Of a stretch of 38,756 bases of DNA, positions 1 through 9,164 are shown piece by piece (position 1 is the first letter of the stretch; every line of letters starts with the position of its first letter). Where the stretch lies: positions 1-38,756 of the IMG/VR virus record IMGVR_UViG_3300036857_000360. One strand, written 5' to 3'. A program made the translations under genes and the position numbers. Source of the DNA: a virus. The notes beneath the pieces were generated by a model. The model worked only from the letters and a program-made list of their open reading frames with translations. It had not been told where the DNA came from and ran no database searches.

Positions 1-39
1 GATCGAGAAGTCGAGGGACAAGGTCACGACCGCCATGGA
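1..39. repeat. Left copy of terminal overlap
   Basis: These 39 bases match positions 38718-38756 except at position 15 (G here, C at 38732). The tape-measure frame that leaves the right end with two bases of a codon is completed exactly in phase at position 40. This fits an assembly overlap of a circular or circularly permuted genome of about 38717 bp. The single mismatch (Arg versus Thr codon) could be a population variant or a read error. Confidence 0.85.
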
Positions 40-1891
40 GAAGATGGCGGACGCGTCGATCACCGGCGCCCAGGCCCGCTTCGACCGGGCCTGGAACACC
101 TGGTCCGGGTCGATCTCCTACGCCTTCCAGCAGGTGCAAGGAGCGCAGCAGACCGCGGCCGAGAAGTCACTGGCCGGGTTCGAGGACCGGCAGCAGCAGG
201 CGGAGCGGGTGTTCGAGAAGACCTGGGCTGACCGCAAGGCCGCCGCCCAGCGGGCGGAGGCGGACGCGGACTCGAAGGCGGAGAAGGCCCGGGCGCAGGC
301 GGAGTCGAAGGCGGTCGCCGCCGCCGAGACACGGGCCAAGCAGGTGTTCGACGCCCGCTGGAACGCGCAGAAGGCGGCGCTGGAGAAGGAGGCGGCCGGC
401 GAGCGGCGGATCCTGGACGCGCAGCAGCAGATGCGCTCGACGGCGTTCCAGAACGCCCTCGACAGCCTGCAGAAGTACCTGCAGTCCTCCCAGGCGACCG
501 CGCAAGGGGCGCAGACACGGCTGGCCGCTTTGATGGGCCAGTTCGGTGTCTCGCTCTCCCAGGTCGGGGCGCTGCTCGGCCAGAAGTTCGCGGACGGGGT
601 CAGGACGATGGGCACGGCGGTCGCGAGCGCCGGGGCGGAGCTGGGACAGAAGACCGCCGCCGCGGCCGCGCAGACGAAGGTCACCGACCAGCTGGCGGCG
701 CAGATCACCGCCGGCACGCAGAAAACGATCGTGGCCGCCCAGCAGATGGCCCAGCGGACGATCGACGCCGGCCGCACCGTCCTCGACGGCGCCTTCGGCA
801 ACTGGAGCTCGGCCCTGTCGTACGCGTTCGACAAGGTGCAGGACGCCCAGCAGACCCGCTCCGAGAAGCTGATCGCCGACCTGCAGGCCCGCAACGAGAA
901 GCTGAAGTCGTCGTTCAACGACACCCTGACCACCGCGGAGAAGCAGCTGCAGCAGCTCGAGGCCGCCCGCGCCGAGGCCGAGCGGGCCGGCGCCCTCCAG
1001 TCGGCGCAGGCCGCGGTCGCGAAGGCGCAGCAGGACATGGCCGCCGGCGCCGAGGGCGCCAGCGAGGAGCTCCTGGCGGCGCAGAAGCAGCTGGCGGACG
1101 CGCAGTACGCGATCCAGGTCGCCGCCCTGCAGAAGCAGGCCGAGGCCGAGAAGGCTGCCCGGGCCCAGAAGCAGGCGGCGCAGGAGACCGCCTACCAGAA
1201 CGAGCTGACCCGGCTGCAAGGGCAGGCCACGAAGGAACGGGCCGCGCTCGACGCCCGCCAGCAGATGCAGCAGCAGTCGTTCAACAACGGCCTCGCCAAC
1301 CTGCAGAAGTACCTCGACTCCGCGCAAGCCACAACCGAGGGCGCCCGCAAGCGGCTGACCACGTTCATGAACAAGTTCGGGATCGACTTCCAGACGCTCG
1401 GGTCGCTCCTCGGTGAGGGCTTCGAGACCGGCATCAAGGGCATGACCCAGCGTGTCTCGAACGCGGCCGGTGATCTGAGGAAGATCGCCCTCGACGCGGC
1501 CGCTGACATCGAGGAGATCGAGCAGGCGCTGCTGGAAGCGTTGAAGAAGTTGCGCGGCCAGAAGGCCGCGGCCGGCGGTGGGGGCGGCGGGGCGAAGGCC
1601 GCCGCCCCCCAGTCGGCGTTCATGCCCGCCGTCGCCGCCACCAGCACCGCCGCAGCCGGGATGCTGGGTGCCCCCACCGCCTACGGGGCAGGTGGCGGCG
1701 GCGTGGTCGGCTACCGGGCCCCCGTCACACCGAAGATCCAGCTGCAGCCACCGGCCGGGTTCCAGCAGGTCGAGCCGCAGTTCGAGGTGAAAGTCTTCAT
1801 CGGCGACCAGGAGCTGAAAGGCATGGTCCGCACGGAGATCCGGGGGGCGAACCGGGAAACCGTGCGCGTCGTCCGCGGAGGCCGAGCCTAA
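2..1891 (+). CDS. Tape measure protein, C-terminal part
   Basis: The frame is open from the left edge and continues the gene that begins at 36343; joined through the terminal overlap the protein would be about 1421 residues. The tape measure sets tail length and fills the tail lumen before DNA ejection. This part is Ala/Gln/Lys-rich, strongly helical and probably coiled coil. It contains a diverged internal duplication: a first unit around bases 80-610 and a second around 782-1444. Both carry an aromatic segment of the type W-S-x-(S/A)-(L/I)-S-Y-A-F followed by a shared L-Q-K-Y-L helix and a G-x-L-L-G motif. A Gly/Ala-rich linker near 1570-1700 precedes a short C-terminal domain. The ATG at 35 is internal and is not the real start. 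The stop overlaps the next gene's start region, showing tight coupling. Confidence 0.85.
   Translation: MEKSRDKVTTAMEKMADASITGAQARFDRAWNTWSGSISYAFQQVQGAQQTAAEKSLAGFEDRQQQAERVFEKTWADRKAAAQRAEADADSKAEKARAQAESKAVAAAETRAKQVFDARWNAQKAALEKEAAGERRILDAQQQMRSTAFQNALDSLQKYLQSSQATAQGAQTRLAALMGQFGVSLSQVGALLGQKFADGVRTMGTAVASAGAELGQKTAAAAAQTKVTDQLAAQITAGTQKTIVAAQQMAQRTIDAGRTVLDGAFGNWSSALSYAFDKVQDAQQTRSEKLIADLQARNEKLKSSFNDTLTTAEKQLQQLEAARAEAERAGALQSAQAAVAKAQQDMAAGAEGASEELLAAQKQLADAQYAIQVAALQKQAEAEKAARAQKQAAQETAYQNELTRLQGQATKERAALDARQQMQQQSFNNGLANLQKYLDSAQATTEGARKRLTTFMNKFGIDFQTLGSLLGEGFETGIKGMTQRVSNAAGDLRKIALDAAADIEEIEQALLEALKKLRGQKAAAGGGGGGAKAAAPQSAFMPAVAATSTAAAGMLGAPTAYGAGGGGVVGYRAPVTPKIQLQPPAGFQQVEPQFEVKVFIGDQELKGMVRTEIRGANRETVRVVRGGRA
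80..1444 (+). repeat. Internal duplication in tape measure
   Basis: Two diverged protein-level repeats lie about 700 bases apart, roughly 80-610 and 782-1444. Each starts with an aromatic S-Y-A-F segment followed by Q-D/G-A-Q-Q, continues through charged coiled coil, and ends with S-L-Q-K-Y-L-like and G-A/S-L-L-G motifs. The second unit is longer by a Glu/Ala/Gln-rich insertion. Duplication of helical units is a plausible way to lengthen a tape measure. Confidence 0.7.
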
Positions 1892-3856
1892 GTGGCCTAC
1901 CGGGACGTGATCATGGCCGACAGCCCCGTCGCCTACTGGCGGCTGAACGAAGCCTCCGGGAACTTCATCGACCAGGTCAGCAGCCGGGCGGCGGTGCCGA
2001 CCGGCTCCCCCACCCGGCAGGTGACCGGCGCCCTTGGCGGCGACACCGACACGGCAGCGCAGTTCAACGGGACGACGCAGTACGCGGAGGCCGCCTACGC
2101 CGCCGCGATCAACCCGGTGGCCCCGTTCACTGTCGAGGCCTGGGTGTACCTGACCGCTGTTCCGACAGCCTCGGCGTCCGTCCTCGCGTCACGGAGCCCG
2201 TGGTCGTCCTCGTCCCGGGCCGGGCTCGAGCTCGACGTGCTCCCGACCTCGGCCAAGCTCTCGTTCCAGTGGGGTGACGGGTCGAACACGACCATCTACT
2301 CGGCCGCCAGCCCCTCCGGGCTGAACCTGAACCAGTGGTACCACGTCGTCTGCACCCACGACGGCTCGACCGGCCGCCTCTACCTGGACGGGCTGCTGGT
2401 CGCCTCCACGAACGCCGTCTACGGCCGGACAACGTCGGCGCCGATGCGCCTGGCCGCCGGCCGCACCGAGAGCACCGCCGCCTTCTTCTTCCCCGGCCGC
2501 CTCGACGAGATCGCCGTCTACGCGACGGCTCTCTCGTTGACGAAGGTGCAGGCTCACCACAACGCCGGCCTCACCCCACCGGACACAACCCCGCCGACCG
2601 CCCCAGCCTCCTTGACCGCGACCGTAGCGGGGCCGACGGGGATCAACCTCTCCTGGCCGGCTGCCACCGACGCGGTCGGGGTGGCCGGCTACCGGGTCGA
2701 GCGGAAGACCGGTGCCGGCGCGTTCGCGGAGGTGGCGCAACCGACCGGACTGTCATTCTCCGACTCGGGACTGACCCCGTCCACCGCCTACGACTACCGG
2801 GTCAGGGCGATCGACGCGGCGAACAATCTCGGGCCGTACTCGCCGACCGCCTCGGCGACAACGGCCGCCCCCGGCCCCGACAGCACCCCCCCGACAGCAC
2901 CCGCGTCGCTGACCGCCACCCCGGTCAGCCAGACCCGCATCGACCTCTCCTGGCCGGCAGCGACGGACAACGTCGGCGTCACCGGCTACCGGGTCGAACG
3001 GTGCACCGGCAGCGGGTGCACGACGTTCACCGAAATCGCCCAACCTGCGGGGCTCAGCTACTCGGACACGACGTTGAGCGCGGGGGTGACGTACCGCTAC
3101 CGGGTGCGCGCACGCGACGCTGCTGGGAACCTCGGCCCCTACTCGCCGATCCAATCAGCGACCACCGTCTCACCGGACCTGGCCGTGTCGCTCGACACCG
3201 CCCACGACGCCGCCGTGGTCGCGGTCAAGATCCCGGCCGGGTACAGCAAAGTCAACGTCTGGCAGGACTGGCCGTGGGGCCGCTGGTACGTCCGTGGCGC
3301 AGCCCCGCTCGCCGGCACCGCCGGCCAGGTCGTCACGGTCACCGACTACGAAGCACCGCTCGGCACGCCCTATGCGTACAAGGCGGCTGGCGTCAACGCG
3401 TCCGGTGTCGAGGGCACACCGTTCGGCCCCGTCTCGTTCATCGTCCCCTCGACCCCGTACGACTACCCGTGGCTGCAGGACCTGACGAACCCCAGCACCA
3501 ACGTGCAGGTGATCGGCGAGGCCGTCACATCAGTCGAGTACGAGGTGCCGACCGGCGTCCACTGGATCCTCGGCCGTGCCGACCCGGTCACGACCAGTGA
3601 CCTCGCTCACCTCCCCGTGTTCGAGATCGTGTTCACCGTCCTGACCGTCGACGACTGGTACAAGGCCCACCAGACCCTCTCGACCGGACGGCCGATCCTG
3701 TTCCGCACCGTCCCGCAGCAGATGATCTCGAACTTGTACCTGCAGGTGACGGGCTGGTCGCTCGAGCACATCAGCCGCATCCGTCTGCACGAGCCGCAGC
3801 GGTTCACGATCCGCGCGGTGCAGGTCGCCCGTCCCGACGCGACCGTCCTCTACTGA
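1892..3856 (+). CDS. Tail tip protein with LamG-like and FN3 domains
   Basis: 654 residues from a GTG that directly follows the tape-measure stop. The N-terminal ~220 residues look like a LamG/concanavalin-type jelly roll: V-A-Y-W-R-L-N-E at the start, F-T-V-E-A-W-V-Y in the middle, W-Y-H-V-V and L-Y-L-D-G later, and G-R-L-D-E-I-A-V-Y near the end. Two closely similar fibronectin type III domains follow (about 230-325 and 330-425), each with L-x-W-P-A-A-T-D and G-Y-R-V-E-R, and perhaps a third. The C-terminal ~180 residues resemble distal-tail or baseplate proteins. LamG and FN3 modules on tail tips usually bind cell-surface glycans. The position after the tape measure fits a distal-tail or receptor-proximal role. 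The fold calls are by pattern only. Confidence 0.7.
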   Translation: MAYRDVIMADSPVAYWRLNEASGNFIDQVSSRAAVPTGSPTRQVTGALGGDTDTAAQFNGTTQYAEAAYAAAINPVAPFTVEAWVYLTAVPTASASVLASRSPWSSSSRAGLELDVLPTSAKLSFQWGDGSNTTIYSAASPSGLNLNQWYHVVCTHDGSTGRLYLDGLLVASTNAVYGRTTSAPMRLAAGRTESTAAFFFPGRLDEIAVYATALSLTKVQAHHNAGLTPPDTTPPTAPASLTATVAGPTGINLSWPAATDAVGVAGYRVERKTGAGAFAEVAQPTGLSFSDSGLTPSTAYDYRVRAIDAANNLGPYSPTASATTAAPGPDSTPPTAPASLTATPVSQTRIDLSWPAATDNVGVTGYRVERCTGSGCTTFTEIAQPAGLSYSDTTLSAGVTYRYRVRARDAAGNLGPYSPIQSATTVSPDLAVSLDTAHDAAVVAVKIPAGYSKVNVWQDWPWGRWYVRGAAPLAGTAGQVVTVTDYEAPLGTPYAYKAAGVNASGVEGTPFGPVSFIVPSTPYDYPWLQDLTNPSTNVQVIGEAVTSVEYEVPTGVHWILGRADPVTTSDLAHLPVFEIVFTVLTVDDWYKAHQTLSTGRPILFRTVPQQMISNLYLQVTGWSLEHISRIRLHEPQRFTIRAVQVARPDATVLY

Positions 3857-5046
3857 TGGAACCCCTGACCCCCAGGATGGCCGCCGCCCTCCGCAACACC
3901 CACCAGGTGAAGGTCGTCTGCCAGTTGATCCTGCCAGGCCAATCACCGGTGACGGTGCAGGTGACCGGCGGGCAGGTGACCGGCGACCGCACATCGCAGA
4001 TACGTCGCACAGGGACGGTCACGCTGCCGTGGCGGCCCGACCTGCCGGCAGGGATCCTCCCCGTCGACCTCAGACAGTTGCCGTTCGGCTCCTACTGCGA
4101 CCTCCGCCGAGGCGTCGCCTACCCGGACGGGACCAGTGACGTCGTCCGTCTCGGCTACTTCCGGGTGAACACGGTCAGCTACGGCACCGACGACGCCGAA
4201 GCCGAACTGTCGATGAGCGACCGCATGGTGCAGGTGCAGGACGAGCCGTTGCAGTGGCCGCTGACCGCGAACGGGAAGCTCCCCGCCCGCTACGCCGGCC
4301 ACCTGGCCGTCGAGTCGACGTCGCTGAACGGGCAGGCGACGATCACGATCAACGTCCCCGACGCCGCCCAGCCGACGTTGCAGGACGTCACGTTCGACCA
4401 GGACCGGGCCGGCGCGGTCGCCACCCTGTGCAGGGCTGTCAGCGCTGAGGGGTACTTCGACACGGCCGGGAACTTCCGCGTCGACCCGATCCCCGACCCG
4501 AACGTCAGACAGCCCGTATGGGTGATCGACGCCGGCTCGGACGGCATCCTCGTCTCAGCGGACGAGTCGTACGACCGCTCCGGGGTGTTCAACGGCGTCC
4601 TCGTACGCGGCCAGGCCACCACCGACAGCGTCCCCTACCGGGCGCTCGTCACCGTCAGCGACCCGTCCAATCCGATGCGCTGGGGCGGCCCGTTCGGGAA
4701 CGTCCTGCACATCGAGGACTCGAACGCCTATCACCACTACGCGCAGGCGGTGAACGCGGGCACGACGATGCTCTACCAGCAGCTCGGCCTGCAACGCTCG
4801 ATCACGTTGCACGCCGTCCCTAATCCCGCTCTCGCACCCTCCGACTGTGTGCAGGTCGAGTTCCCCGACGGCCGGATCGAGAACCACGTGATCGACGTCG
4901 TCCGCATCCCGCTCGGCCCGGAAGAACCGATCGAGCTCGCGACCCGGCTCGTCTACACCCCCGCCTCGACCATGTTCACCGCCCTCTCAGGATCAGAAGC
5001 CATCACGGAGGCAGCGAAAGCGACGGAGGTGCTCGTTGGCGCGTGA
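3856..5046 (+). CDS. Minor tail protein, DUF5047-like
   Basis: 396 residues, overlapping the previous stop by one base (TGATG). The N-terminus has the V-x-V-x-V-T-G-G-x-V-T-x-D-R-T pattern and an early R-R-T-G-T-V-T-L-P stretch typical of the DUF5047 proteins found after the tape measure in actinobacteriophages. The rest alternates short beta strands and loops, as expected for a tail-hub or baseplate protein. No enzymatic motif was seen. Gene order (tape measure, distal-tail-like, this protein, small protein, fibre) supports a tail-tip assignment. An endosialidase-like or prophage-endopeptidase tail protein is an alternative, but its hallmark residues are not visible. Confidence 0.7.
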   Translation: MEPLTPRMAAALRNTHQVKVVCQLILPGQSPVTVQVTGGQVTGDRTSQIRRTGTVTLPWRPDLPAGILPVDLRQLPFGSYCDLRRGVAYPDGTSDVVRLGYFRVNTVSYGTDDAEAELSMSDRMVQVQDEPLQWPLTANGKLPARYAGHLAVESTSLNGQATITINVPDAAQPTLQDVTFDQDRAGAVATLCRAVSAEGYFDTAGNFRVDPIPDPNVRQPVWVIDAGSDGILVSADESYDRSGVFNGVLVRGQATTDSVPYRALVTVSDPSNPMRWGGPFGNVLHIEDSNAYHHYAQAVNAGTTMLYQQLGLQRSITLHAVPNPALAPSDCVQVEFPDGRIENHVIDVVRIPLGPEEPIELATRLVYTPASTMFTALSGSEAITEAAKATEVLVGA

Positions 5047-5311
5047 CCCGCTCCCGCAGACGTTCCCCTACGTCCTCCGCGCCGAACTGGCCGCCGGCGC
5101 CCCCTGCACGCTGCAGGTCGGCACCGCCGTCAACATGAACAGCAGCACCGGCCGCATCCAAACCGATTTCGGCGGTGGGGCCGGCACCTACGTCGACGTC
5201 GTCGTCCCCTTCGGCATCCAAGACCGGGCACCGGCCCCCGGCGACATCGTCTTCTGCCTGGCCTTCAACGACAACCTGCTCTGCATCGGCAGCTCCAAGC
5301 CTGCGTCCTGA
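5036..5311 (+). CDS. Small tail-tip protein
   Basis: 91 residues from a TTG start that sits 5 bases after a GGAGGT ribosome binding site at 5025-5030, overlapping the end of the upstream tail gene by 11 bases. The sequence is beta-rich and Gly/Asp-rich with no membrane segment or signal peptide. It has three cysteines. It resembles short baseplate or fibre-connector proteins that precede the receptor-binding fibre, but no family was recognised with certainty. The function is inferred from position only. Confidence 0.6.
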   Translation: MARDPLPQTFPYVLRAELAAGAPCTLQVGTAVNMNSSTGRIQTDFGGGAGTYVDVVVPFGIQDRAPAPGDIVFCLAFNDNLLCIGSSKPAS

Positions 5312-5325
5312 GAGGAGGCACCCCC

Positions 5326-7905
5326 TTGCCCAACACCGACACCTACCAGCTCCCCTACCCTGCTGAGGGCGACCTCGTCGACGTCCCGGAGGACATGCAG
5401 GAGCTGGCCGCCGCCGTCGACGCCGCGCTCGACGAGCTCGACGTGAAGATCGCGACCACCCCCGGCCCCAAGGGCGACAAGGGCGACAAGGGCGACACCG
5501 GCCAGCAAGGCCCCACAGGGGCGACCGGGCCTGCGGGCCCTCAGGGGCTGACCGGTGGCACGGGGGCGCAAGGCCCGAAGGGGGACACCGGCTCCACCGG
5601 TGCCACGGGGGCGACGGGGGCGACAGGCCCACAAGGCGCAGCAGGGGTTGCAGGCCCGCAAGGCGTCACCGGGGCGCAAGGGCCGCCCGGGCCGGCGATC
5701 CGCATGCGCGGCCAGGTGCCCACCATCGCCGACCTGCCGCCCACGGGGAACCAGGTCGGCGACGCCTTCGTCGTCGAGGCCGACGATGACCTATACGCCT
5801 GGGACGGCACCAACTGGGTCAACTGCGGGCCGATCCAAGGACCGCAAGGACCGCAAGGAATCCAGGGGCCGCAAGGGCCGCAGGGGTCGAAGGGCGACAC
5901 CGGCCCGACCGGCTCGACAGGTGCGCAAGGGGCGCCTGGCCCCACGGGGCCGACGGGGTCAACCGGCTCCCAGGGCCCGCAGGGGCTGACCGGCTCAACC
6001 GGCCCGCCCGGGCCGACCGGCAGCACCGGAGCCAAAGGCGACAAGGGCGACACCGGCGCGCAGGGCTCCCAGGGCGCGCAGGGACCAACCGGCCCGCAAG
6101 GGCCGCCCGGCCCGAACATCGACGCCTCCGTCTACACCCTGTACGTGTCCGCGAACGGCCTCGACACGAACAGCGGCCGGGGTGACACGATGCAGAAGAA
6201 GACGATCCAGGCGGCGATCGACGCGCTCCCTGACGACGGCGGCCGGGTTGTCCTCGACGCCTCCAACTTCTTCATCACCGCGCCGATCACGGTCAAGAAG
6301 AACGTGCACATCGTCGGGCCGGAGGCGAGCTCGGCGGTGCCCGGGTCGGCGAACATCATGGGCGCCCGCATCGTCGCCAACGCCGCCCAGACCACCCCGT
6401 GTATCAAGAACACCGACAACGCGGCCTGCTGCGTCACCATCGAGAACCTGACCATCTACGGCAGCTACCAGCAGGGCTGTATCGGCATCCACCAGGCCGC
6501 CACCGGCGCCTACGGCTGGAAGCTGAAGGACGTCAAGGTCATGCACTGCGGCTCCGAGGGGATGCTGCTCGAGGGGCAGGCCCACCACGTCGTCGACTGC
6601 ATGGTCAACGACGTCCTCCGCGCCGAAACGTCCCCGTCCGACTACAGGGGCGCGTTCACCCTGAACGGCGTCGACCACTGGGTACGAGGCAGCGAGTTCG
6701 GCTGCGGCGGCTGGCTCACCAGCTACGGCACAGGCTGGTACGTGGGCGCCCTGATCAACGCCTCCAACTGTTGGCTGTCGGACACGAACGGGGAGCTGTC
6801 CTGCTCCGGCTGGCGGATCTACGGGACGCTGCACAAACTGTCCCAGCTCCGCGGCGACCGTAACTACGGGCACGGGTTCGTGATCGACTGCAACTCGTCC
6901 ACGTTCCTCGGCTGCCACGCTCACGACGGCTGGATCGACGCCACCAACACCTACGACGCCTTCCGTCTGAACACGGCGGCGCAGACGAACACATTCGTCG
7001 GCTGTTACGCGATCAAGGGCGTGTACACCACGAACGGCCCCAAGTACGGGTTCAACGACCTCTCGAACGCCGGCCTCGGGCTCACGCACTCGAACAAATT
7101 CATCGGCTGCGAGTCATACGGCCATGTGACCGCCGCGTTCAACTTCGCCGCCACCAACGACAGCGGCGGGATCAAGGTCACGAACCGCGACCTGGAGCTC
7201 CTACGCGGCGGTGTCCTGCTCCCCGAGGTCAGCTCGCCGGCCGCCCCCCCGGCGGATCAGGCCAAGCTGTTCGCGCAGGACAACGGATCGGGGAAGACCC
7301 AGCTGGCGGTGCGGATGCCGACCGGGTCGGCGATCGTGCTCGCCACGGAAGGCGCCGGGGCTGCCGCGGGTGGCACGAGCCTGCTCGACCTGCAAGTAGA
7401 CGCGCTCGGCTACAAGGCCTGGACGGCCCCGCCGTGGGCTTGGACGGTCGCCCAGGGCTCGCTCGTCAGCGGCACCGTCTACATGAGCGCCGCCTACTGC
7501 CGGGCCGGGGTGCAGCTGACCGGCCTGTCGATCATCGTCAACCCCGTCGGGACGCTGACCCTGGCCCGGCTCGGCATCTACGAAGGCAAGTCGAACAGCG
7601 CGGTGTTGCTCGCGTCGACGGCGGAGCTGGTCGGCGGCGGGCTGTGGACCGCGGGCGGCAAGCTGTTCCCGCTGCAGACCGCCTGGACACCGTCCGCGGA
7701 CGGTCTCTACTACTTCGCGATCATCATGGTCGGCTCGACGATGCCGACCGGCCTGTACGGCGTCGGCACGGCGTCGGCGGTCGGGCCGGCCACCGTCGCC
7801 GGAAAGATCGCCTACGCGGGCTCGGTTGCTGCCCAGACCGACCTGCCAGCGACCCTACCCACGCTCAGCGGCCCGTCCCGGATCGTCGGCGTCGCCGGCT
7901 ACTGA
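5326..7905 (+). CDS. Tail fibre: collagen-like shaft with beta-helix tip
   Basis: 859 residues from a TTG preceded by AGAGGAGG at 5311-5318. Residues 1-45 are a likely attachment domain. Residues ~47-123 and ~171-263 are uninterrupted Gly-X-Y repeats with G-P-Q-G, G-D-K-G and G-P-T-G triplets, which form a trimeric collagen-like rod. Between them is a ~45-residue globular linker ([15 protein letters not shown] ... W-D-G-T-N-W-V) of a kind common in phage fibres. From ~268 the protein has [12 protein letters not shown] and [10 protein letters not shown], the typical opening of a right-handed beta-helix of the pectate-lyase or tailspike type, running to ~660. The last ~160 residues form a separate domain. 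It is probably the receptor-binding and possibly polysaccharide-degrading fibre. Confidence 0.85.
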   Translation: MPNTDTYQLPYPAEGDLVDVPEDMQELAAAVDAALDELDVKIATTPGPKGDKGDKGDTGQQGPTGATGPAGPQGLTGGTGAQGPKGDTGSTGATGATGATGPQGAAGVAGPQGVTGAQGPPGPAIRMRGQVPTIADLPPTGNQVGDAFVVEADDDLYAWDGTNWVNCGPIQGPQGPQGIQGPQGPQGSKGDTGPTGSTGAQGAPGPTGPTGSTGSQGPQGLTGSTGPPGPTGSTGAKGDKGDTGAQGSQGAQGPTGPQGPPGPNIDASVYTLYVSANGLDTNSGRGDTMQKKTIQAAIDALPDDGGRVVLDASNFFITAPITVKKNVHIVGPEASSAVPGSANIMGARIVANAAQTTPCIKNTDNAACCVTIENLTIYGSYQQGCIGIHQAATGAYGWKLKDVKVMHCGSEGMLLEGQAHHVVDCMVNDVLRAETSPSDYRGAFTLNGVDHWVRGSEFGCGGWLTSYGTGWYVGALINASNCWLSDTNGELSCSGWRIYGTLHKLSQLRGDRNYGHGFVIDCNSSTFLGCHAHDGWIDATNTYDAFRLNTAAQTNTFVGCYAIKGVYTTNGPKYGFNDLSNAGLGLTHSNKFIGCESYGHVTAAFNFAATNDSGGIKVTNRDLELLRGGVLLPEVSSPAAPPADQAKLFAQDNGSGKTQLAVRMPTGSAIVLATEGAGAAAGGTSLLDLQVDALGYKAWTAPPWAWTVAQGSLVSGTVYMSAAYCRAGVQLTGLSIIVNPVGTLTLARLGIYEGKSNSAVLLASTAELVGGGLWTAGGKLFPLQTAWTPSADGLYYFAIIMVGSTMPTGLYGVGTASAVGPATVAGKIAYAGSVAAQTDLPATLPTLSGPSRIVGVAGY

Positions 7906-8225
7906 TGACGTCCGACCGCCGAACCCATACTCCCGAGATGGGCGAGGATCGCCCGCCGAACGCGATCGGCCGGGCCGAGCTCCTCAACTGGCTCGACGCC
8001 CACCTCGACGCCTGGCTCGAAAAGCAACGCCGCGAGCTGCACGACTCCATCATGGAGCACGTACACGGATCTGAGGAACGCGCGGAAGAGATCGAGCGGC
8101 TGATCCGCTTCGTCGTCTGGCGCACCGCCTACCGCATCGTCGGCGAACGAGTCCGGCTCGGCCCCTGGCTCGAACCCCCGTTCCCCGAATACGACGATCC
8201 GGCGGAGGCCAGTCATGGCGCCTAA
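7905..8225 (+). CDS. Hypothetical protein before the endolysin
   Basis: 106 residues; its ATG overlaps the fibre stop (TGATG). The N-terminus is polar, followed by amphipathic helices rich in Glu, Arg, Leu and Trp, for example L-N-W-L-D-A-H-L-D-A-W-L. There is no signal peptide or membrane span. Its 3' end carries the GGAGG ribosome binding site of the endolysin and overlaps it by 11 bases, so the two are translationally coupled. It could be a fibre chaperone or a lysis accessory protein. The family is not recognised. Confidence 0.65.
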   Translation: MTSDRRTHTPEMGEDRPPNAIGRAELLNWLDAHLDAWLEKQRRELHDSIMEHVHGSEERAEEIERLIRFVVWRTAYRIVGERVRLGPWLEPPFPEYDDPAEASHGA

Positions 8226-9054
8226 GTGGGCGTACGACAAGCCCTACCCGACCAGCCCGAGCCCGCCCGACTGTGAGCTGACCCGGGTGCTCGTCGTCGG
8301 CTGCCCGGACGCCCCGGACGTGGAGGCCCTGAAGCGCGGCGTCAGCCGCGGCGGCCGCTGGCCCTGGCAGGCCTTCGACGACACCTACTCGAAGAGCTTC
8401 GCGAACGGCAAGGACGGCGGCAACGTCGGCGACTCAGGCGTCAAGGGCGTGCAAAGGCAGATGGGCCTCGACGTCGACGGGCAGGTCGGCCCGGACACGT
8501 TCGACGCCATCCGCGTGTCGGTCGTCCCCGAGGGGCTCCCCCATGCGGGCGAGCCGCTCCTTGACGCCACCGCCTTAAAGCTGCTCAAGGAGGCGGCGAA
8601 GAGCCCACCGGCCCCCGAGGGTGGCGGCGCCTCGGCGCTTGCGCAGTACGCCCGCGACTCGTGCGCGAACGAGCCGCGGATCCACTACTCGCAGGCCCGG
8701 CCGATGACCCACCTGGGCGTCCCCCCGAGCCAGGGGTTCACGGCCGACTGCTCCGGCCACGCCACCGGCTGCTACTACGAGGCCGGCTGGCCCGACCCCA
8801 ACAAGAGCGGCTACAACGGCTACGGCTGGACCGGAACGCTCGTCAACAACCCGAAGGTCAACTCGCCCTACCAGGTCGGCGACCTCGCTCTCTACGGCAC
8901 CTCCACCGGCAACACAACGCACGTCGTCACCTGCTTCGTCGCCGGCGACAGCCAGAGCAGCCAGTGGGTCAGCCACGGCTCCGAGGCCGCCCCCTACCCG
9001 GTCGCCCTCCACTACCGCGACGACCTCGTCTGCGTCGTCAGGCCGGCCAAGTGA
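8215..9054 (+). CDS. Endolysin: peptidoglycan-binding plus NlpC/P60-like
   Basis: 279 residues, ATG start after GGAGG. Residues ~35-100 look like a peptidoglycan-binding_1-type domain (G-V-K-G-V-Q-R-Q-M-G-L-D-V-D-G-Q-V-G-P-D-T-F). A Pro/Gly linker follows around 130-140. The C-terminal domain carries A-D-C-S-G with the predicted catalytic Cys179, and T-T-H-V-V with His236, the arrangement of NlpC/P60 or CHAP cysteine peptidases that cut peptidoglycan peptides. There is no signal peptide, so it would need a holin, consistent with the membrane proteins at 10697-11229. The domain order (binding domain first) is the reverse of many endolysins. Confidence 0.85.
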   Translation: MAPKWAYDKPYPTSPSPPDCELTRVLVVGCPDAPDVEALKRGVSRGGRWPWQAFDDTYSKSFANGKDGGNVGDSGVKGVQRQMGLDVDGQVGPDTFDAIRVSVVPEGLPHAGEPLLDATALKLLKEAAKSPPAPEGGGASALAQYARDSCANEPRIHYSQARPMTHLGVPPSQGFTADCSGHATGCYYEAGWPDPNKSGYNGYGWTGTLVNNPKVNSPYQVGDLALYGTSTGNTTHVVTCFVAGDSQSSQWVSHGSEAAPYPVALHYRDDLVCVVRPAK

Positions 9055-9161
9055 CGACCGTCGTCGTGACGAGCGCGCAGCCGCTCGTACTGCCCTGGGA
9101 CGAGGCCGACGACGGCTTCCCGCTTCGCGGCCGCCCCCGCCGTCGCACACGGGTGCGCTGA
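9051..9161 (+). CDS. Small ORF between the lysins
   Basis: 36 codons from a GTG overlapping the endolysin stop (GTGA). The product starts hydrophobic and ends in a basic Arg-rich tail (R-P-R-R-R-T-R-V-R). It ends three bases before the next GTG start, so translation may pass through it to couple the two lysin genes. No homology was recognised. It could be only a translational bridge. Confidence 0.4.
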   Translation: MTTVVVTSAQPLVLPWDEADDGFPLRGRPRRRTRVR

Positions 9162-9164
9162 GCC

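Noticed and set aside
2335-3600. 421-codon rightward frame inside the tail tip gene
   Set aside because: Out-of-frame reading of the LamG/FN3 protein; Arg/Pro/His-rich with no domain.
5470-6110. Short-period repeats as a CRISPR array
   Set aside because: The periodicity is 9-base Gly-X-Y coding repeats in the fibre gene without spacers; no CRISPR array or cas gene was seen in the window.
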